From the NCBI GenBank assembly GCA_032717465.1, contig CM064732.1, positions 29,868,107 to 29,932,106 of the forward strand: DNA of 64,000 nt. The letters are read 5' to 3'. The translations under genes and the position numbers were made by a program. Position 1 is the first letter of the stretch, and each line of letters starts with the position of its first letter. The notes beneath the pieces are model-generated. The model had not been told where the DNA came from, ran no database searches, and saw nothing but the letters and a program-made list of their open reading frames with translations. The DNA comes from Coenobita brevimanus. Taxonomy: Eukaryota; Arthropoda; Malacostraca; Decapoda; Coenobitidae. Of this stretch, positions 31,247 to 43,460 are shown one piece after another.

Positions 31247-31510
31247 ACTGAAAGTATATGAATACTGTATTGGCAACACTTTGGAAGATTAGGTTGCATA
31301 GGCAAAGAACACCAGTGGGTTCAATAGCAGACCAGATCGTGGTAACTGTAGATATGGAGACACAACATTAACTTACCTGAAATTTTGTATACACCAAGTA
31401 CATTAATACAACAAATACAACTGGGTGCACATGCATGCATGCATGCACCTGCATGTCCCCCCCCATGCATGCATGCACCTGCATGTCCCCCCCCATGCAT
31501 GCAATTAAGC
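31247..31510. repeat. Spacer between inverted RTE copies with a 30-bp tandem repeat
   Basis: Two near-perfect 30-bp units (ATGCATGCATGCACCTGC followed by ATGT and eight C) lie at 31441-31500 and are self-complementary in their ATGCAT parts. The rest of the spacer is unremarkable and without genes. Confidence 0.8.
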
Positions 31511-31793
31511 ATGTATAAAGGCCAAGCAAAACAATATAGTAAGAGAATGGGAGTATGGATGGGGTATATGTGCAGGAGTAGGTAAGAATGAGAGGGCAAA
31601 GGAAGGAGTATGTATAGTTGTGAGTTAAAGATGGAAGAAGAGCATAAGACAGTATGGCTTAGTTGGGTCAAGGATTGTGTGGGTAAAGTTGAAAGTTGGA
31701 ATACAAATGTGGGCAATTGTGTGTGTGTGTGCGCCAACGCAAGATTGTGCTAGAAGAGTGAGAGAAGAGTTCTGGACAAATGTAGAAGTGTGA

Positions 31794-34700
31794 ATGGAAA
31801 AGTTTGGAAGGAATGAAAGAGTGTTTTTGATCGGTGATATGAATGGTAAAGTTGGGAATGTGAAGGTGGATGGAATAGTTGGTGAGTGGGGTGTGCCTGC
31901 TGAGATAGATGAGAATGGGAGTGCGTTAGTGGACATTTGTGCTGGGAGGGGGTTGGTGATAGCCAATACCCTCTTCAGGCATAAAATGATCCACAGGTAT
32001 ACATGGTGAGTGATGAGAAGGGTGGGTGGTGAACTGAATGAAAGGAAAGCAATGACTGATTATGTGTGTGTGGATGAAAGGATGTGAAGATGTGTAATGG
32101 ATGCAAGAGTTTATAGAGGTTGGGGGAGTGGACTTTCTGACCACTACTTGGTGGTGGCCAGAATTAAAATGCAAGCAAGATGGAGGAATAGAAGAAAGGA
32201 AAGACGAGAGGAAGGAGTAGTTGTAAGGAGAGTGGAAAGGTTACAAGAGGATGAGAAAAAGGCAGAGTATAAGAGAGAAGTCGAGGAACGATTGGGCAAA
32301 TATGAATTGGAGCATATGGGAGACGTGGAAGGTGTGTGTTGGATATTTACAGAAGAAATATGTGCAGCATGTGATGTGGTGTGTGGGGTGAAGAGAAGAC
32401 GGAGGGGGGTGCAAGGAACAGCGTGGTGGACTGAAGAGGTGAGACAGGCTGTGGCACAAAAGAAGAAAGCATACAATGAATGGATGAGAAATAGGGGCAT
32501 GGAAGAAGTTGAGAGGCGGAAGAGAGAGTCATATGTAGAGAGAAAGAAAGAGGTGAAAAGTTTAGTAAGAGAGAGTAAGAAGAGAGTGGATGAGGAATTT
32601 GGAAGGAATTTGAGTGTAAAGTGGAGGGACTGTAAGAAAATGTTCTGGAAAGAGGTGAAAAGAGTAAGACAGGGTGGAAGTGAAGTTAGCAGGAGAGTGA
32701 AAGATAAAAATGGTAGATTACTAGTGGAGAAGGGAGAAAAAGTGAGCAGATGGAGAGAACACTTTAAGGAATTGTTGAACATAGATGAGTTTGAGAGAGT
32801 GTGTAAGAAACGGAACCTAAAGGTGAATGTAGGGAAGAGTAAAGTGATGGTCTTTGAGAGAGGTGAAGTCAGTGAATGTACAGCGAGGTTGGTGGTGAGG
32901 AATTGGAAAATGTGAGTACGTTTAAGTATTTGGGTAGTGTGATGAGTAAGGATGGAGGTTTGGAGGGTGAAGTGCTTGAAAGGGTACAGCAGGGAAGAAA
33001 AGTTGCTGGTTCCTTGAAAGCAGTGATAAGAAACAGGGAAGTGAGCATGGAAGTAAAAAAGTTACTACATGACAGTATTGTGATACCAACTCTAACGTAC
33101 GGAAGTGAAGCTTGGACATTGTTGGAAGGACACAAGTCAAGAGTGAGAGCAGTGGAAATGAGTTATTTAAGAGGAGCCTGTGGAGCCACGTGGAGAAACA
33201 GGCTGACAAATGAGGATATAAAGGAGCGTTGTGGTGTGGATGTGGATGTGATAGGAAGCGTTGTGAGGAACACACTGAGGTGGTTTGGCCATGTGGAGAG
33301 GATGGAGGGTGAAAGACTGACGAAGAGAGTGTATGTGAGTGAGGTGGAGGGTGGAAGAGGGAGGGGGAGACCGAGGATGAGATGGAGGGATGGGGTGGAG
33401 AGGTATATGAGAGAAGGGGGTGTGAGTTGGGAGCAGGGCAGTGAAATGGCAGGGGACAGGGCGACTTGGAGGCGATTTGTTTGTGGCCACCCCAAACGGG
33501 ATTGAGGCGTCTGGCAATAGATAGATAGATAGACTGAACAGAGAGGATGGAAGTAATGCGAGTATAAGTGGCTGGGGAATGGCTGGGAGAAGGAGGGAGG
33601 TGAGAAGACAGGAAGAAATCAGTAAGACAGAAGTTGTGGAAGCAATGAAGAAAGTTAAATCGGGGAAAGCCCCAGGAATTGATGGAGTGTGTGATGAAAT
33701 GCTGAAGCATGGGGGAGAGATAGTAGTAGAATGGATGTGGAAGATGTGCAGATTGGCCTGGGAGGAAGGTGGAGTCCCGGAGGATTGGAAGTCAGGTGTA
33801 ATTATTCCCTTGTACAAAGGGAAAGAGGAAAAAGAAGTGTGTGGTAATCATAAGGGCATTTGTCTTCTTAGTATAATAGGAAAAGTGTATGGTAGGATAC
33901 TTATTGACAGAGTTAGAGAAAGAACAGAGAAATTAGTTGGAGAAGAACAGGGAGGCTTTAGGAAGGGAAGAGGTTGTGTAGATCAGATATTCATTCTTAG
34001 ATCTTTAGTGGAAAAGTTTCTAGAGAAGGGAAAGAAGTTGTATGTGGCTTTCATGGATTTGGAGAAAGCATATGACAGGGTGGATAGACAAGGATTGTGG
34101 AAAGTGTTAAGATATATGGAGTAGATGGGAAGTTGTTGAATGCTGTGAAGAGTATGTACGATGGTGCGTAGGCTGCAGTGCGTGTGGATGGTGAACTAAG
34201 TGAATTTTTCTCTTTGAAAGTTGGGTTGAAACAGGGATGTGTCATGTCTCCATGGTTGTTCAATTTGTACATGGATGGGGTAATAAAAGAGGTACAAGGT
34301 AGGGTAGTGGATGTTGGAGTGGCTCTGGTGAGAGAGGATAGTGTTTGGAAACTCCCTGTACTGTTGTTTGCAGATGATACTGTGTTGTTGAGTGAAGATG
34401 AAGGGGAGCTGCAAGGCTTGGTGGATGAGTTTGGAAGTGTGTGTAAGAAACGGAATCTAAAGGTGAATGTAGGGAAGAGTAAAGTGATGGCCTTTGAGAG
34501 AGGTGATGTCAGTGAATGTACAGCGAGGTTGGATGGTGAGGAATTGGAAAATGTGAGTACGTTTAAGCACTTGGGTTGTGTGATGAGTAAGGATGGAGGT
34601 TTGGAGGGTGAAGTGCTTGAAAGGGTACAGCAGGGAAGAAAGGTTGCTGGTTCTTTGAAAGCAGTGATAAGAAACAGGGAAGTGAGCATGGAAGTGAAAA

Positions 34701-35056
34701 AGTTACTACATGACAGTATTGTGATACCAACTCTAGCGTATGGAAGTGAAACTTGGACGTTGTTGGAAGGGCACAAGTCAAGAGTGATAGCAGTGGAAAT
34801 GAGTTATTTAAGAGGAGCCTGTGGAGTCACATGGAGAGACAGGCTGACGAATGAGGATATAAAGGAGCGTTGTGGTGTGGATGTGGATGTGATAGGAAGC
34901 GTTATGAGGAACACACTGAGGTGGTTTGGCCATGTGGAGAGGATGGAGGGTGAAAGACTGACGAAGAGAGTGTATGTGAGTGAGGTGGAGGGGGGAAGAG
35001 GGAGGGGGAAGAGGGAGGGGGAGGCCGAGGATGAGATGGAGGGATGGGGTGGATAG
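31794..35056 (+). pseudogene. RTE-alpha endonuclease-RT polyprotein (copy D/E), broken
   Basis: The endonuclease has RVFLIGDMNGKVGNVKVDG, then GSGLSDHYLVVARIKM at 32128. The linker (WWTEEVRQAVAQKKKAYNEW) runs to FKELLNI at 32784. After the nested copy come [55 protein letters not shown] and [16 protein letters not shown] one-base deletion near 34118 and a TAG near 34168 follow. Then [13 protein letters not shown] and [14 protein letters not shown] lead into the C-terminal domain, which a short GGGAGGGGGAAGA duplication near 35000 shifts out of frame. Catalytic residues are present but the gene is dead. Confidence 0.82.
32785..33534 (+). mobile_element. Truncated RTE-alpha nested in copy D/E, 9-bp duplication
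   Basis: TGAACATAG at 32776-32784 is repeated as TGAACAGAG at 33535-33543 (one mismatch). The body starts ATGAGTTTGAGAGAG ([12 protein letters not shown], just after the RT FADD box) and ends with CTGGCAATAGATAGATAGATAGA. An open frame of about 209 codons (32876-33505) covers the C-terminal domain to its natural end (CGHPKRD). It first looks like a 1-kb internal deletion, but the missing segment follows immediately after it, so nesting is the right reading. Confidence 0.9.
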
Positions 35057-35199
35057 GTATATGAGAGAGGGAGGTGTGAGTTGGGAGCAGGACAGTGAAA
35101 TGGAGGGAGACAGGGCGACTTGGAGGCGATTTGTTTGTGGCCACCCCAAACGGGATTAAGGCGTCTGGCAATAGATGGAGATAGATTGATCTTGCTCTT

Positions 35200-35561
35200 A
35201 CTGTTGTGAATGTGGGTTTAAATGCTGTGACACTAAAAAAGTAATAGTAACTATTAATATGGATGTCTGCAATAATAATGACAACATAAATAAGAAATAT
35301 AATAATAACAGTAATAATAATAAAAATAATAATAATAATGATACTAGAACCACTACTACTACTGATAATAATAATAATAATAATAATGATCATCATCATC
35401 ATCATCATCAAAATTCGGACCTCCTCTCCGACCCAAGGGCAGCTGCTGCAAATAATAATAATAAAAATAATAATGATAATAATAATAATAATAATAATAA
35501 TACAGTAATAATAATGATGATACTACTACTACTAATGATGATGATAATAATAATAGTCTAT
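35200..35561. repeat. Trinucleotide-rich (AAT/GAT/ACT)n tract
   Basis: Imperfect AATAAT, GATGAT, CATCAT and ACTACT runs fill this stretch apart from about 40 bp of unique sequence (35411-35445). Open frames here (poly-Asn, poly-His, poly-Ile) are repeat artefacts. Confidence 0.95.
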
Positions 35562-35898
35562 CTATCTATCTATTGCCAGATGCCATAATCCTGTAAGGGG
35601 TGGCCATTTGACTTTGAGTTATCTGTATTACGGGGAGGGGCACTAACCCCCCACCAACCCACTTGTTGACACGTAGGAAGCATGTATGGTTTGGTTATAT
35701 GGTTACCACCCAGCGTTGTAAATGGTTTCCTGACTTACAGGAAACCATTTGGCTTGTCACTCAATGTAAAGCCACCTGTAAAGGAAAGAAAAGCAATAAG
35801 AAGTGACAAGAAAGATGGGAGAAATAGGGAGAGAGGAGGGCAGGCATAGAAAAATAATGATAAAGGTGAAGGAAGAAGTAGGCAGCACTATATCTAAT
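35562..35898 (-). mobile_element. SINE-alpha copy (minus) between AAT tracts
   Basis: On the plus strand it starts with TCTATCTATCTATTGCCAGA and ends near GGCAGCACTATATC. The reverse complement matches 10196-10541 throughout, including CTTTACATTGAGTGACAAGC and TGGTTTCCTGTAAG. It sits inside an AAT-rich array that continues on both sides (TAATAATAATAG-like), so the target duplication cannot be resolved. Confidence 0.85.
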
Positions 35899-35934
35899 AA
35901 TAATAATTATAATAGTGATAATAATAATAATAGC

Positions 35935-35981
<47 letters not shown>

Positions 35982-36053
35982 AGATCTTGCTGCAGCTGCT
36001 AATAATTATAATAATAATAATAATAAGTAATAATAATAATAATAATAATGAAG
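35896..36053. repeat. (AAT)n microsatellite with two GAAGA interruptions
   Basis: AAT repeats occur at 35896-35980 and 36000-36050, broken by GAAGATCTTGCTGCAGCTGC. The array borders the RTE-gamma fragment. Confidence 0.95.
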
Positions 36054-37560
36054 AGTGCTGTGAAGTAGCTGAAAAAAGGCAAAGCAGCTGAGGTTGATGA
36101 GGTGTATGCAAAAATGATTAAGTGTTGTGGAGAGAGTAGAATGAAGTGCTTGTTGGAGATATGTAAGAAGGCATGGATGAGTGAAACTATGCCAGCAGAG
36201 TGGAAAATGGTTGTGATTGTACCCCTGTACAAAAATAAAGGTGAGCGAGGTAAGTGCATGAATTATTGTGGCCTAAGTTCATTGAGTGTGGTTAGGAAGG
36301 TATGTGGAAGAATTATTATAGAGAAAGTAAGAGAGATATCAGAAGTGTTTGTAAGTGATGAACAGGGTGGCTTTAGGATGTGTGGATCAAATATTTGAGG
36401 TGAGACAGATAGCAAAGAAAGCTTGTGAGATGGATCATAAGGTGTTTAAGGCATTCATGGATCTGGAAAAATCATATGACAAAGTGGACAGAAGGACCGT
36501 GAAAGTTTAGCACATGTACGGTGTAGATGGTAAGATGCTACGTGCCATCATGAGTTTTTATGATGGTAGCGAAGTATGTGTAAGGGTTAATGGGCATCTA
36601 AGTGAACGGGTTCACGATTGGTGTGGGCATGCGACAAGGTTGTGTGACGTCCCCGTGCTTGTTCAATATACTGTATATATATATGGATGGGATGATGAGA
36701 GAAGCAAAAACACGAGTAATGGAGAGGGGGATGGCATTGGTACTGAATGGTGATGAATGGAATATCTCAAATTTGTTGTATGCTGATGATGCATTACTGC
36801 TTGCAAATATCGGACAAGAACTTGGTAGACTAGGACAGAGTTTTGCCGATGTCTGTGAGTGTCGTGCCTTGAGAGTAAATGTAGAAATGAGTAAAGTGAT
36901 GGTTATTGAGAGAGAACGTGACTCCCTGTGCGATGTTAGAATGAATGGTGGGAGACCGGAACTGGTGAGAGAGTTCAAATACCTGGGTACAGTGATAGAA
37001 AAGAGAGGAAAATGTGCAAAGAACATGCAAAGTAGAATGAAACAGGGAAGAAATGTAGCTGGTAGAAAGAAGGCCTTGAAAAGAAACAGAAGCTTGAGTG
37101 TTACAGTTGCACAAAACTTACATGAAGAAGTGTTAGTGCCAACTTTATGGATGTGAGATTATGGTGTGGCATGAAAATGAAAAGTCAAGAATAAGAGCAG
37201 TGGAGATGTGACTGCTGAGGAATGTACGTGGAGTACAAAGGGTGAACAGGATACGAAATAATGTGGTTCGTGAAAAATGTAGAGTGAGGAAGTCGGTGGA
37301 CACCTGAATCGAAGAGAGTGTATTGAGATGGTATGGTCATGTGGAAAGAATGGATACAAAACAGAATGGTGAAAAAGGTATATCTGAGCGAATCTGAAGA
37401 AGGGAGGAGGCAAGGTAGGCCAAGAAGAAGGTGGACAGATGTGGTGGATGAGTGTGTGAGAAAGAGAAGTTTGGAAGTCTGTGAGGCTAGAGAACTGACA
37501 ACAGATTGAGCTGGCTGGATGAATGTTGTGAGAAGAAGTGTGTGATCAGGGATTTGGCAC
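36054..37560 (+). pseudogene. RTE-like LINE family gamma, 5'-truncated RT
   Basis: The RT is readable in pieces: KKGKAAEVDEVYAKMIKCC, then EWKMVVIVPLYKNKGERG and VSDEQGGFRMCG. After shifts come AFMDLEKSYDKVDRR, GVGMRQGCVTSPCLFN (with a TATATA insertion near 36675) and LLYADDALLLANIGQELG. The C-terminus reads FKYLGTVIEKRGK, WYGHVERMD and GRPRRRW-like text to about 37500. LYADD keeps both aspartates. This family is distinct from alpha and beta. It is more decayed than alpha, with at least eight stops or shifts. Confidence 0.78.
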
Positions 37561-38083
37561 CCATTTTCAATGTGGCAGCAACTGGACTGACTTTATCGGA
37601 TACGTTTTTGTAAAGCTACAGAATGTAGTGAATGTTTTTGGCGTATCCGATAAAGCCAGGATTCCGGGGGCTTGAATGATAAGTGAATGGAAGCGTGGCC
37701 CATTGGACAGGGCAAATTTGGGCTGTCTAGACATTGCTACTCCTCACCCTGTCCTAGGGTGGGAGAGGAGGTCTGAATGATTATGATGAGTAACTAGAAC
37801 TCCGTAACTTTCTCACGCACTCATCTGTGGAGTAGACTGTAGCACCAGTCGAGCAGGGCAGTACTCCCGAGGTGGATGGAAAGCTGATGACAGGGAGTGC
37901 TGGAGCTCCCGTTTCATCAGCCCTCAGGACTAGTTCCTGACCATCCCCCTTTCCTGAACTTTTTCAGTGTCTCAGTTACACAGAGAGTAGGCCAGCATGC
38001 TCTCCAGTACAAATTTCTCTAACTATCTTCACCAAACTACATTCACAGTACACACTACACTTCCTATTCAAAATTTACCTAAA
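37561..38083. other. Non-coding stretch: hairpin and probable jockey 5' UTR
   Basis: It starts with a perfect 14-bp inverted repeat (37591-37604 and 37642-37655). The stretch from about 37790 to 38083 has no stop-free frame and directly precedes the jockey-like start codon, so it is probably that element's 5' UTR. I could not locate the 5' border or a target duplication. Confidence 0.5.
37591..37655. repeat. Perfect 14-bp hairpin with an inner stem
   Basis: CTTTATCGGATACG at 37591-37604 and CGTATCCGATAAAG at 37642-37655 are exact complements. Inside the loop CTACA-GAA-TGTAG (37616-37628) forms a second small stem. It lies just beyond the RTE-gamma coding end and may belong to its 3' UTR or be a small palindromic insertion. 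Confidence 0.8.
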
Positions 38084-41000
38084 ATGGCGTCGTTATATCA
38101 AGCCTCGGAGTCCCCAGGGGGGGGGAACCATAAATGCCCACACCATCTGCCCCTCTCCCGATGACGACTCAAGGTGCCTGGAACCACTGTCTGACTCTCT
38201 TCTTCTTCATTTCTGCAACATTCGCGGCCTTTCCTCTAACTTTCGCTCTGTTGAGCACCACCTCTCCTCCTCTAAACCTCACCTTCTTTTTCTAACGGAG
38301 ACTCAGCTGTCTGAGGCAACTGACAGCAAACCCTTTTCTGTATCCTCCTACTTTCTCTATACTCATTTCAAAGCCAAAGGTGGCTGTTGTGTATATATAC
38401 GCAATGACTTATCTTGCTCTCGTGTTCCTGAACTTGATTCTTCTGAATTCTCCACACTCTGGCTTCGGCTTTCCTGTCATTCTCTGACTAAATATATCTG
38501 TGCTGTTTACTTATCCCCTAATTCTACTAACTATCAAAAATTCTTCGACTATCTTACTTCTACGATGGAACACATTCTATCCATTTCTCCTTTCTCTGAA
38601 ATCTCCATTCTTGGAGATTTCAATGTTCACCACCACCTTTGGCTCTCCTCTCCTTTCACGGATCCACCTGGTGAACAAGCCTACATCTTTTCTATCCTTA
38701 ATGACCTAGAGCAGCTTGTACAGCACCCTACCCGTATCCCTGACCGCCTTGGAGAGAGCTCCAACATACTTGACCTCTTCCTCACAACTAATCCTTCTGC
38801 TTACTCTGTTGATCTTTTCTCTCCGTTGGGCTCCTCCGATCACAACCTTATTACCTTAACCTGTCTTATCACTCCGGTACGGCCTGTGGACCCTCCAGGG
38901 AAACGTCGTCTGTGGCATTTTGGAGCCGCAGACTGGGAGGCCCTCAGGCAGTACTTCTTTGATTTTCCCTGGAATGATTATTGCTTCCATGGCCGTGAGC
39001 CATCTGAGTGTGCCTTGCGTATTACGGAGGTTATTCTCTCGGGCATGGAAGCATACATTCCTTTCTCATATCCTTTGACTAACGCAAGAAAGCCTTTGTT
39101 TAATCACGCTTGTTCTAATGCTGTCCGCAACAAGGAGAGGGCCTACAAAAGGTACCGGAGCCAACCCACCCCTGAATCACATCATCTTTACGTTTCTGCC
39201 CGGAATCGTGCTAAGTCTGTTCTTCGCTCTACTAAAAATAATTTCATCCATACTAAATGCTCTCAACTCTCCAACTCGAATTCTTCCCGCTCCTTCTGGC
39301 ATCTTGCCAAAAATCTTTCTAACAACTTTACCTCATCATCCTTCCCTCCTCTTTTCTACTCTGATGGTTCTGTAGCTATTTCTTCTACTGATAAAGCAGA
39401 TCTCTTCGCACAGACTTTCTCCTCCAATTCTACCTTAGACGATTCCGGTGCTGTTCCTCCATCACTTCCCGCCTCTGACTTCCTCATGGCTGACATTAAA
39501 ATTTCTTCAGTTGATGTATTTTCTGCCATCACTGGCCTCAGTACTAACAAGGCATATGGGCCTGATGGGGTCCCTCCTGTTGTTCTCAAGAACTGTGCTT
39601 CTGTGCTTACACCCTGCCTAGGCAAACTCTTTCGTCTTTGTCTGTCAACTTGTACCTTTCCTTCTTGCTGGAAGTTTGCTCTCATTCAGCCAGTCCCAAA
39701 GAAGGGTGACCACTCCCAACCCTCCAACTATCGTCCAATTGCTTTAACGTCCTGTATTTCAAAAGTTTTCGAGTCAATTCTTAATAGAAAAATTTTAAGG
39801 CATCTTTCCTATCACAACCTTCTTTCCGATCGTCAGTATGGGTTCCGTCAGGGACGCTCCACTGGCGATCTTCTCACCTACCTTTCAGACTCCTGGTCAT
39901 CCTCCTTTTGGGACTTCGGCGAAAGCTTTGCCATTGCACTTGACATCTCAAAGGCTTTCGATTGAGTCTGGCATAAATCTTTAATTTCCAAACTGCCCTC
40001 CTACGGTTTCTATCCTTCTATCTGTGCCTTCATCGCTAGCTTCCTTTCTGGTCGTTCTATAGCCGCTGTTGTAGATGGCCATCGTTCTTCTCCTAGATCT
40101 ATCAACAGTGGTGTTCCTCAGGGCTCTGTCCTATCACCAACTCTCTTCCTTTTATTCATCAATGATCTTCTAAGCTGTACATCTAACCATATCCACTCAT
40201 ACGCTGATGACTCCACCCTTCACCTTTCCATTCGGTTCCCGCAACGCCCATCTCAACAGTTACTTCAACAAACAAGGGATGAGGCTATGGCACACCTAAT
40301 GTCTGACTTGGCTCGTATCTCTGACTGGGGTAAAAATAATATGGTTGTTTTTAATGCATCTAAGACTCAGTTCTTACACCTATCAACCCGACAAAATCTT
40401 CCACAGGTATACCCACTAATGTTTAATAATATTCAGCTTAATCCTGCATCATCCTTGAACATGCTTGGGGTTTCATTTACTCGGGACTTATCTTGGAAAG
40501 ATCATATTACATCTCTTGTAAAATCTGCTTCCAAGAGATTGGGTGTGCTAAGCCGACTCCGCTCTTTCTTTACCCCTGCGCAATTGTTGACTCTATACAG
40601 GGGTTTTATCCGCCCCTGTGTGGAGTACAACTCTCATGTGTGGGGTGGCTCCCCACATACAGCTCTTCTCAATAGGGTGGAGTCAAAGGCTTTTCGTCTC
40701 ATTAACTCTCCTCCTCTTACTGACTCCCTTCAACCTCTGTCTCTTCGCCGCACTGTTGCATCTTTATCTCTTTTCTATCGCTACTTTAATGGTCACTGCT
40801 CCTCTGAACTGTCTGCTTGCATTCCTCCACCTCTACGACGGGCGCGTAGCACCCGTCTGGCAGCAAACTCTCATCCTTTTTCTGTCCAACTCTCTAATGC
40901 AAGAGTTAACTGTTACTCCCAGTCTTTCATTTATGCAACAGGTCAGCTCTGGAACTGTCTCCCTCTGTCTGTATTTCCTGCTGCCTATGATCTCCAGTCT

Positions 41001-41128
41001 TTCAAACGCAGTGTGTCCAGGCATCTCAAAATGATTGGATCTTGAATTTGGCTCTATATTGTATTTTGTTTTTCTCTTGGAGGGAACTGTTACTGCGGGC
41101 TCATGGCCTTTGGTTCCTTCTTCCTCGC

Positions 41129-41159
<31 letters not shown>
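37790..41159 (+). mobile_element. Jockey-like LINE, nearly complete, with 28-bp poly(A)
   Basis: A poly(A) run at 41132-41159 ends the element after a 3' UTR with CTCATGGCCTTTGGTTCC. It carries one long endonuclease-RT gene. It is the best preserved LINE ORF2 in the window. A 5'-truncated relative lies at 18945-19142. The left border (about 37790) is a guess. Confidence 0.8.
38084..41045 (+). pseudogene. Jockey-like endonuclease-reverse transcriptase, two lesions
   Basis: From ATG 38084 ([14 protein letters not shown]) the frame shifts by one base in a run of nine G (38117-38125) and is then open to 41045, apart from one TGA at 39963-39965 in DISKAFD*VWHKSL. Reading eight G would join start and body. 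Domains: endonuclease ([52 protein letters not shown]), linker, and RT ([85 protein letters not shown]). The C-terminus ends FKRSVSRHLKMIGS. All catalytic residues are present, so the copy inserted recently and was disabled by very few changes. Confidence 0.9.
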
Positions 41160-42339
<1,180 letters not shown>

Positions 42340-43165
42340 GCTGATGTGATTGGGATAGCCTTTTCAACGGTCCCTCTTTATGTAGTTTTAGTTACTGTTC
42401 TGGTTGCTGAGCTCCTTTATTTTTTTTCTCTCTTATTTTCCAACATTTACTTAGAAATTCCTTTGTATTTTCAAAGCGTTTTCCCTTGAACAGCCCAAAC
42501 GTAAACACATGATTTATTGATCGATAATGCAATCATGACAGCCTTTTCAAGGGCCCCTCTTTATGTCGCTTTAGTTACTATTCTGGTTGCTGAGCCCCTT
42601 TATTTTTTTTCTCTCTTATTTTCCAACATTTATTTAGAAACTCCACTGTATCTTCAAAGCATATTCCCCTTAACAGCCCAAATGTTAACACATGATTTAC
42701 TGATTGATGCGACTGGGATAGCCTTTTCAATGGCCCCTCTTTATGTTGTTTTAGTTCCTGTTCCGGCTGCTGTGCTCCTTTATTTTTTTCTCTCTTATTT
42801 TCCAATATTTATTCATAAATTCCTTTGAATTTTCAAAGCGTTTTTCCTTGACCATCTATCTATCTATCTATTGCCAGACGCCTCAATCCCGTTTGGGGTG
42901 GCCACAAACAAATCGCCTCCAAGTCGCCCTGTCCCCCGCCATTTCACTCCCCTGCTCCCAGCTCACACCCCCCTCTCTCATATACCTCTCCACCCCATCC
43001 CTCCATCTCATCCTTGGCCTCCCCCTCCCTCTTTCCCCCTCCACCTCACTCACATACACTCTCTTCGTCAGTCTTTCACGCTCCATCCTCTCCACATGGC
43101 CAAACCACCTCAGTGTGACCAGCCTGAATGTAAACACATGTTTTACTGATGTCAGCTTTCATCAA
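42340..43165. repeat. Tandem array of three ~180-bp units
   Basis: Units begin GCCTTTTCAACGGTCCCTC (42358), GCCTTTTCAAGGGCCCCTC (42541) and GCCTTTTCAATGGCCCCTC (42721), periods 183 and 180. Each contains CTCTTTATGT, TTTAGTT.CT.TTC.GG, a T-rich tract and TTTTCAAAGC. The third unit is interrupted by an RTE-alpha fragment and finishes at about 43165 (GTAAACACATGTTTTACTGA). This is a small satellite-like array and non-coding. Confidence 0.88.
42854..43115 (-). mobile_element. RTE-alpha 3' fragment inserted in the tandem array
   Basis: This minus-strand fragment has the complete 3' end (ATCTATCTATTGCCAGACGC on the plus strand) and is truncated in the WFGHVERM region. TGACC at 42849-42853 and 43116-43120 is the target duplication. 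Removing the fragment rejoins the third array unit as CCTTGACCAGCCTGAATG, matching the CCTTGAACAGCCCAAACG of unit 1. An open frame of about 75 codons remains. Confidence 0.9.
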
Positions 43166-43460
43166 TGAATGAAATATTTACTTTTCAAAGCTTCCATAAT
43201 TATTAGTATTTATTTAAAATTATTATTAAGTATTCCATGATAGGTTAGATGTTCAACCCGGACGACCAAGTCCCAAACATTTTGGGATCGGGTCTTTGGG
43301 GGGGGGGGGGGGAGGAACACGTTTTCAACCCTACTTTGAACTTGCTGCGTGTTGACGAACAGCTGTGTTTTGGCGCGTAGTTCCTCTGAAGTCTGGCAGA
43401 GGGCACATGCCTCCTCCCCATTTCCCACCTACCTACCATCGTGACTGCACGCTCGTCATC

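Larger units (their letters stand above)
31510..35187 (+). mobile_element. RTE-alpha copy D/E, with a nested copy of its own family
   Basis: It starts upstream of AGGAGTAGGTAAGAATGAG (31574); in-frame text before that point (EYGWGICAGVG) suggests it extends to about 31510. The first part (31574-32784) carries endonuclease and linker and stops after ELLNI. The second part (33535-35187) resumes with EDGSNASISGWGMAG and runs to the TAGA-like tail. Between them lies a 750-bp truncated RTE-alpha. Without it the element is about 2.85 kb over the region shared with copy C. Confidence 0.9.

Noticed and set aside
32785..33534. Internal deletion in RTE copy D
   Set aside because: The 'deleted' segment follows immediately after a complete tail and a 9-bp duplication, so it is a nested insertion.
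35259..35588. Asn- and His-rich open frame
   Set aside because: It is a translation of AAT and CAT trinucleotide repeats.
42340..43165. CRISPR-like repeat arrangement
   Set aside because: The repeats are about 180 bp with no short spacers, and the sequence is animal DNA; it is a tandem array.
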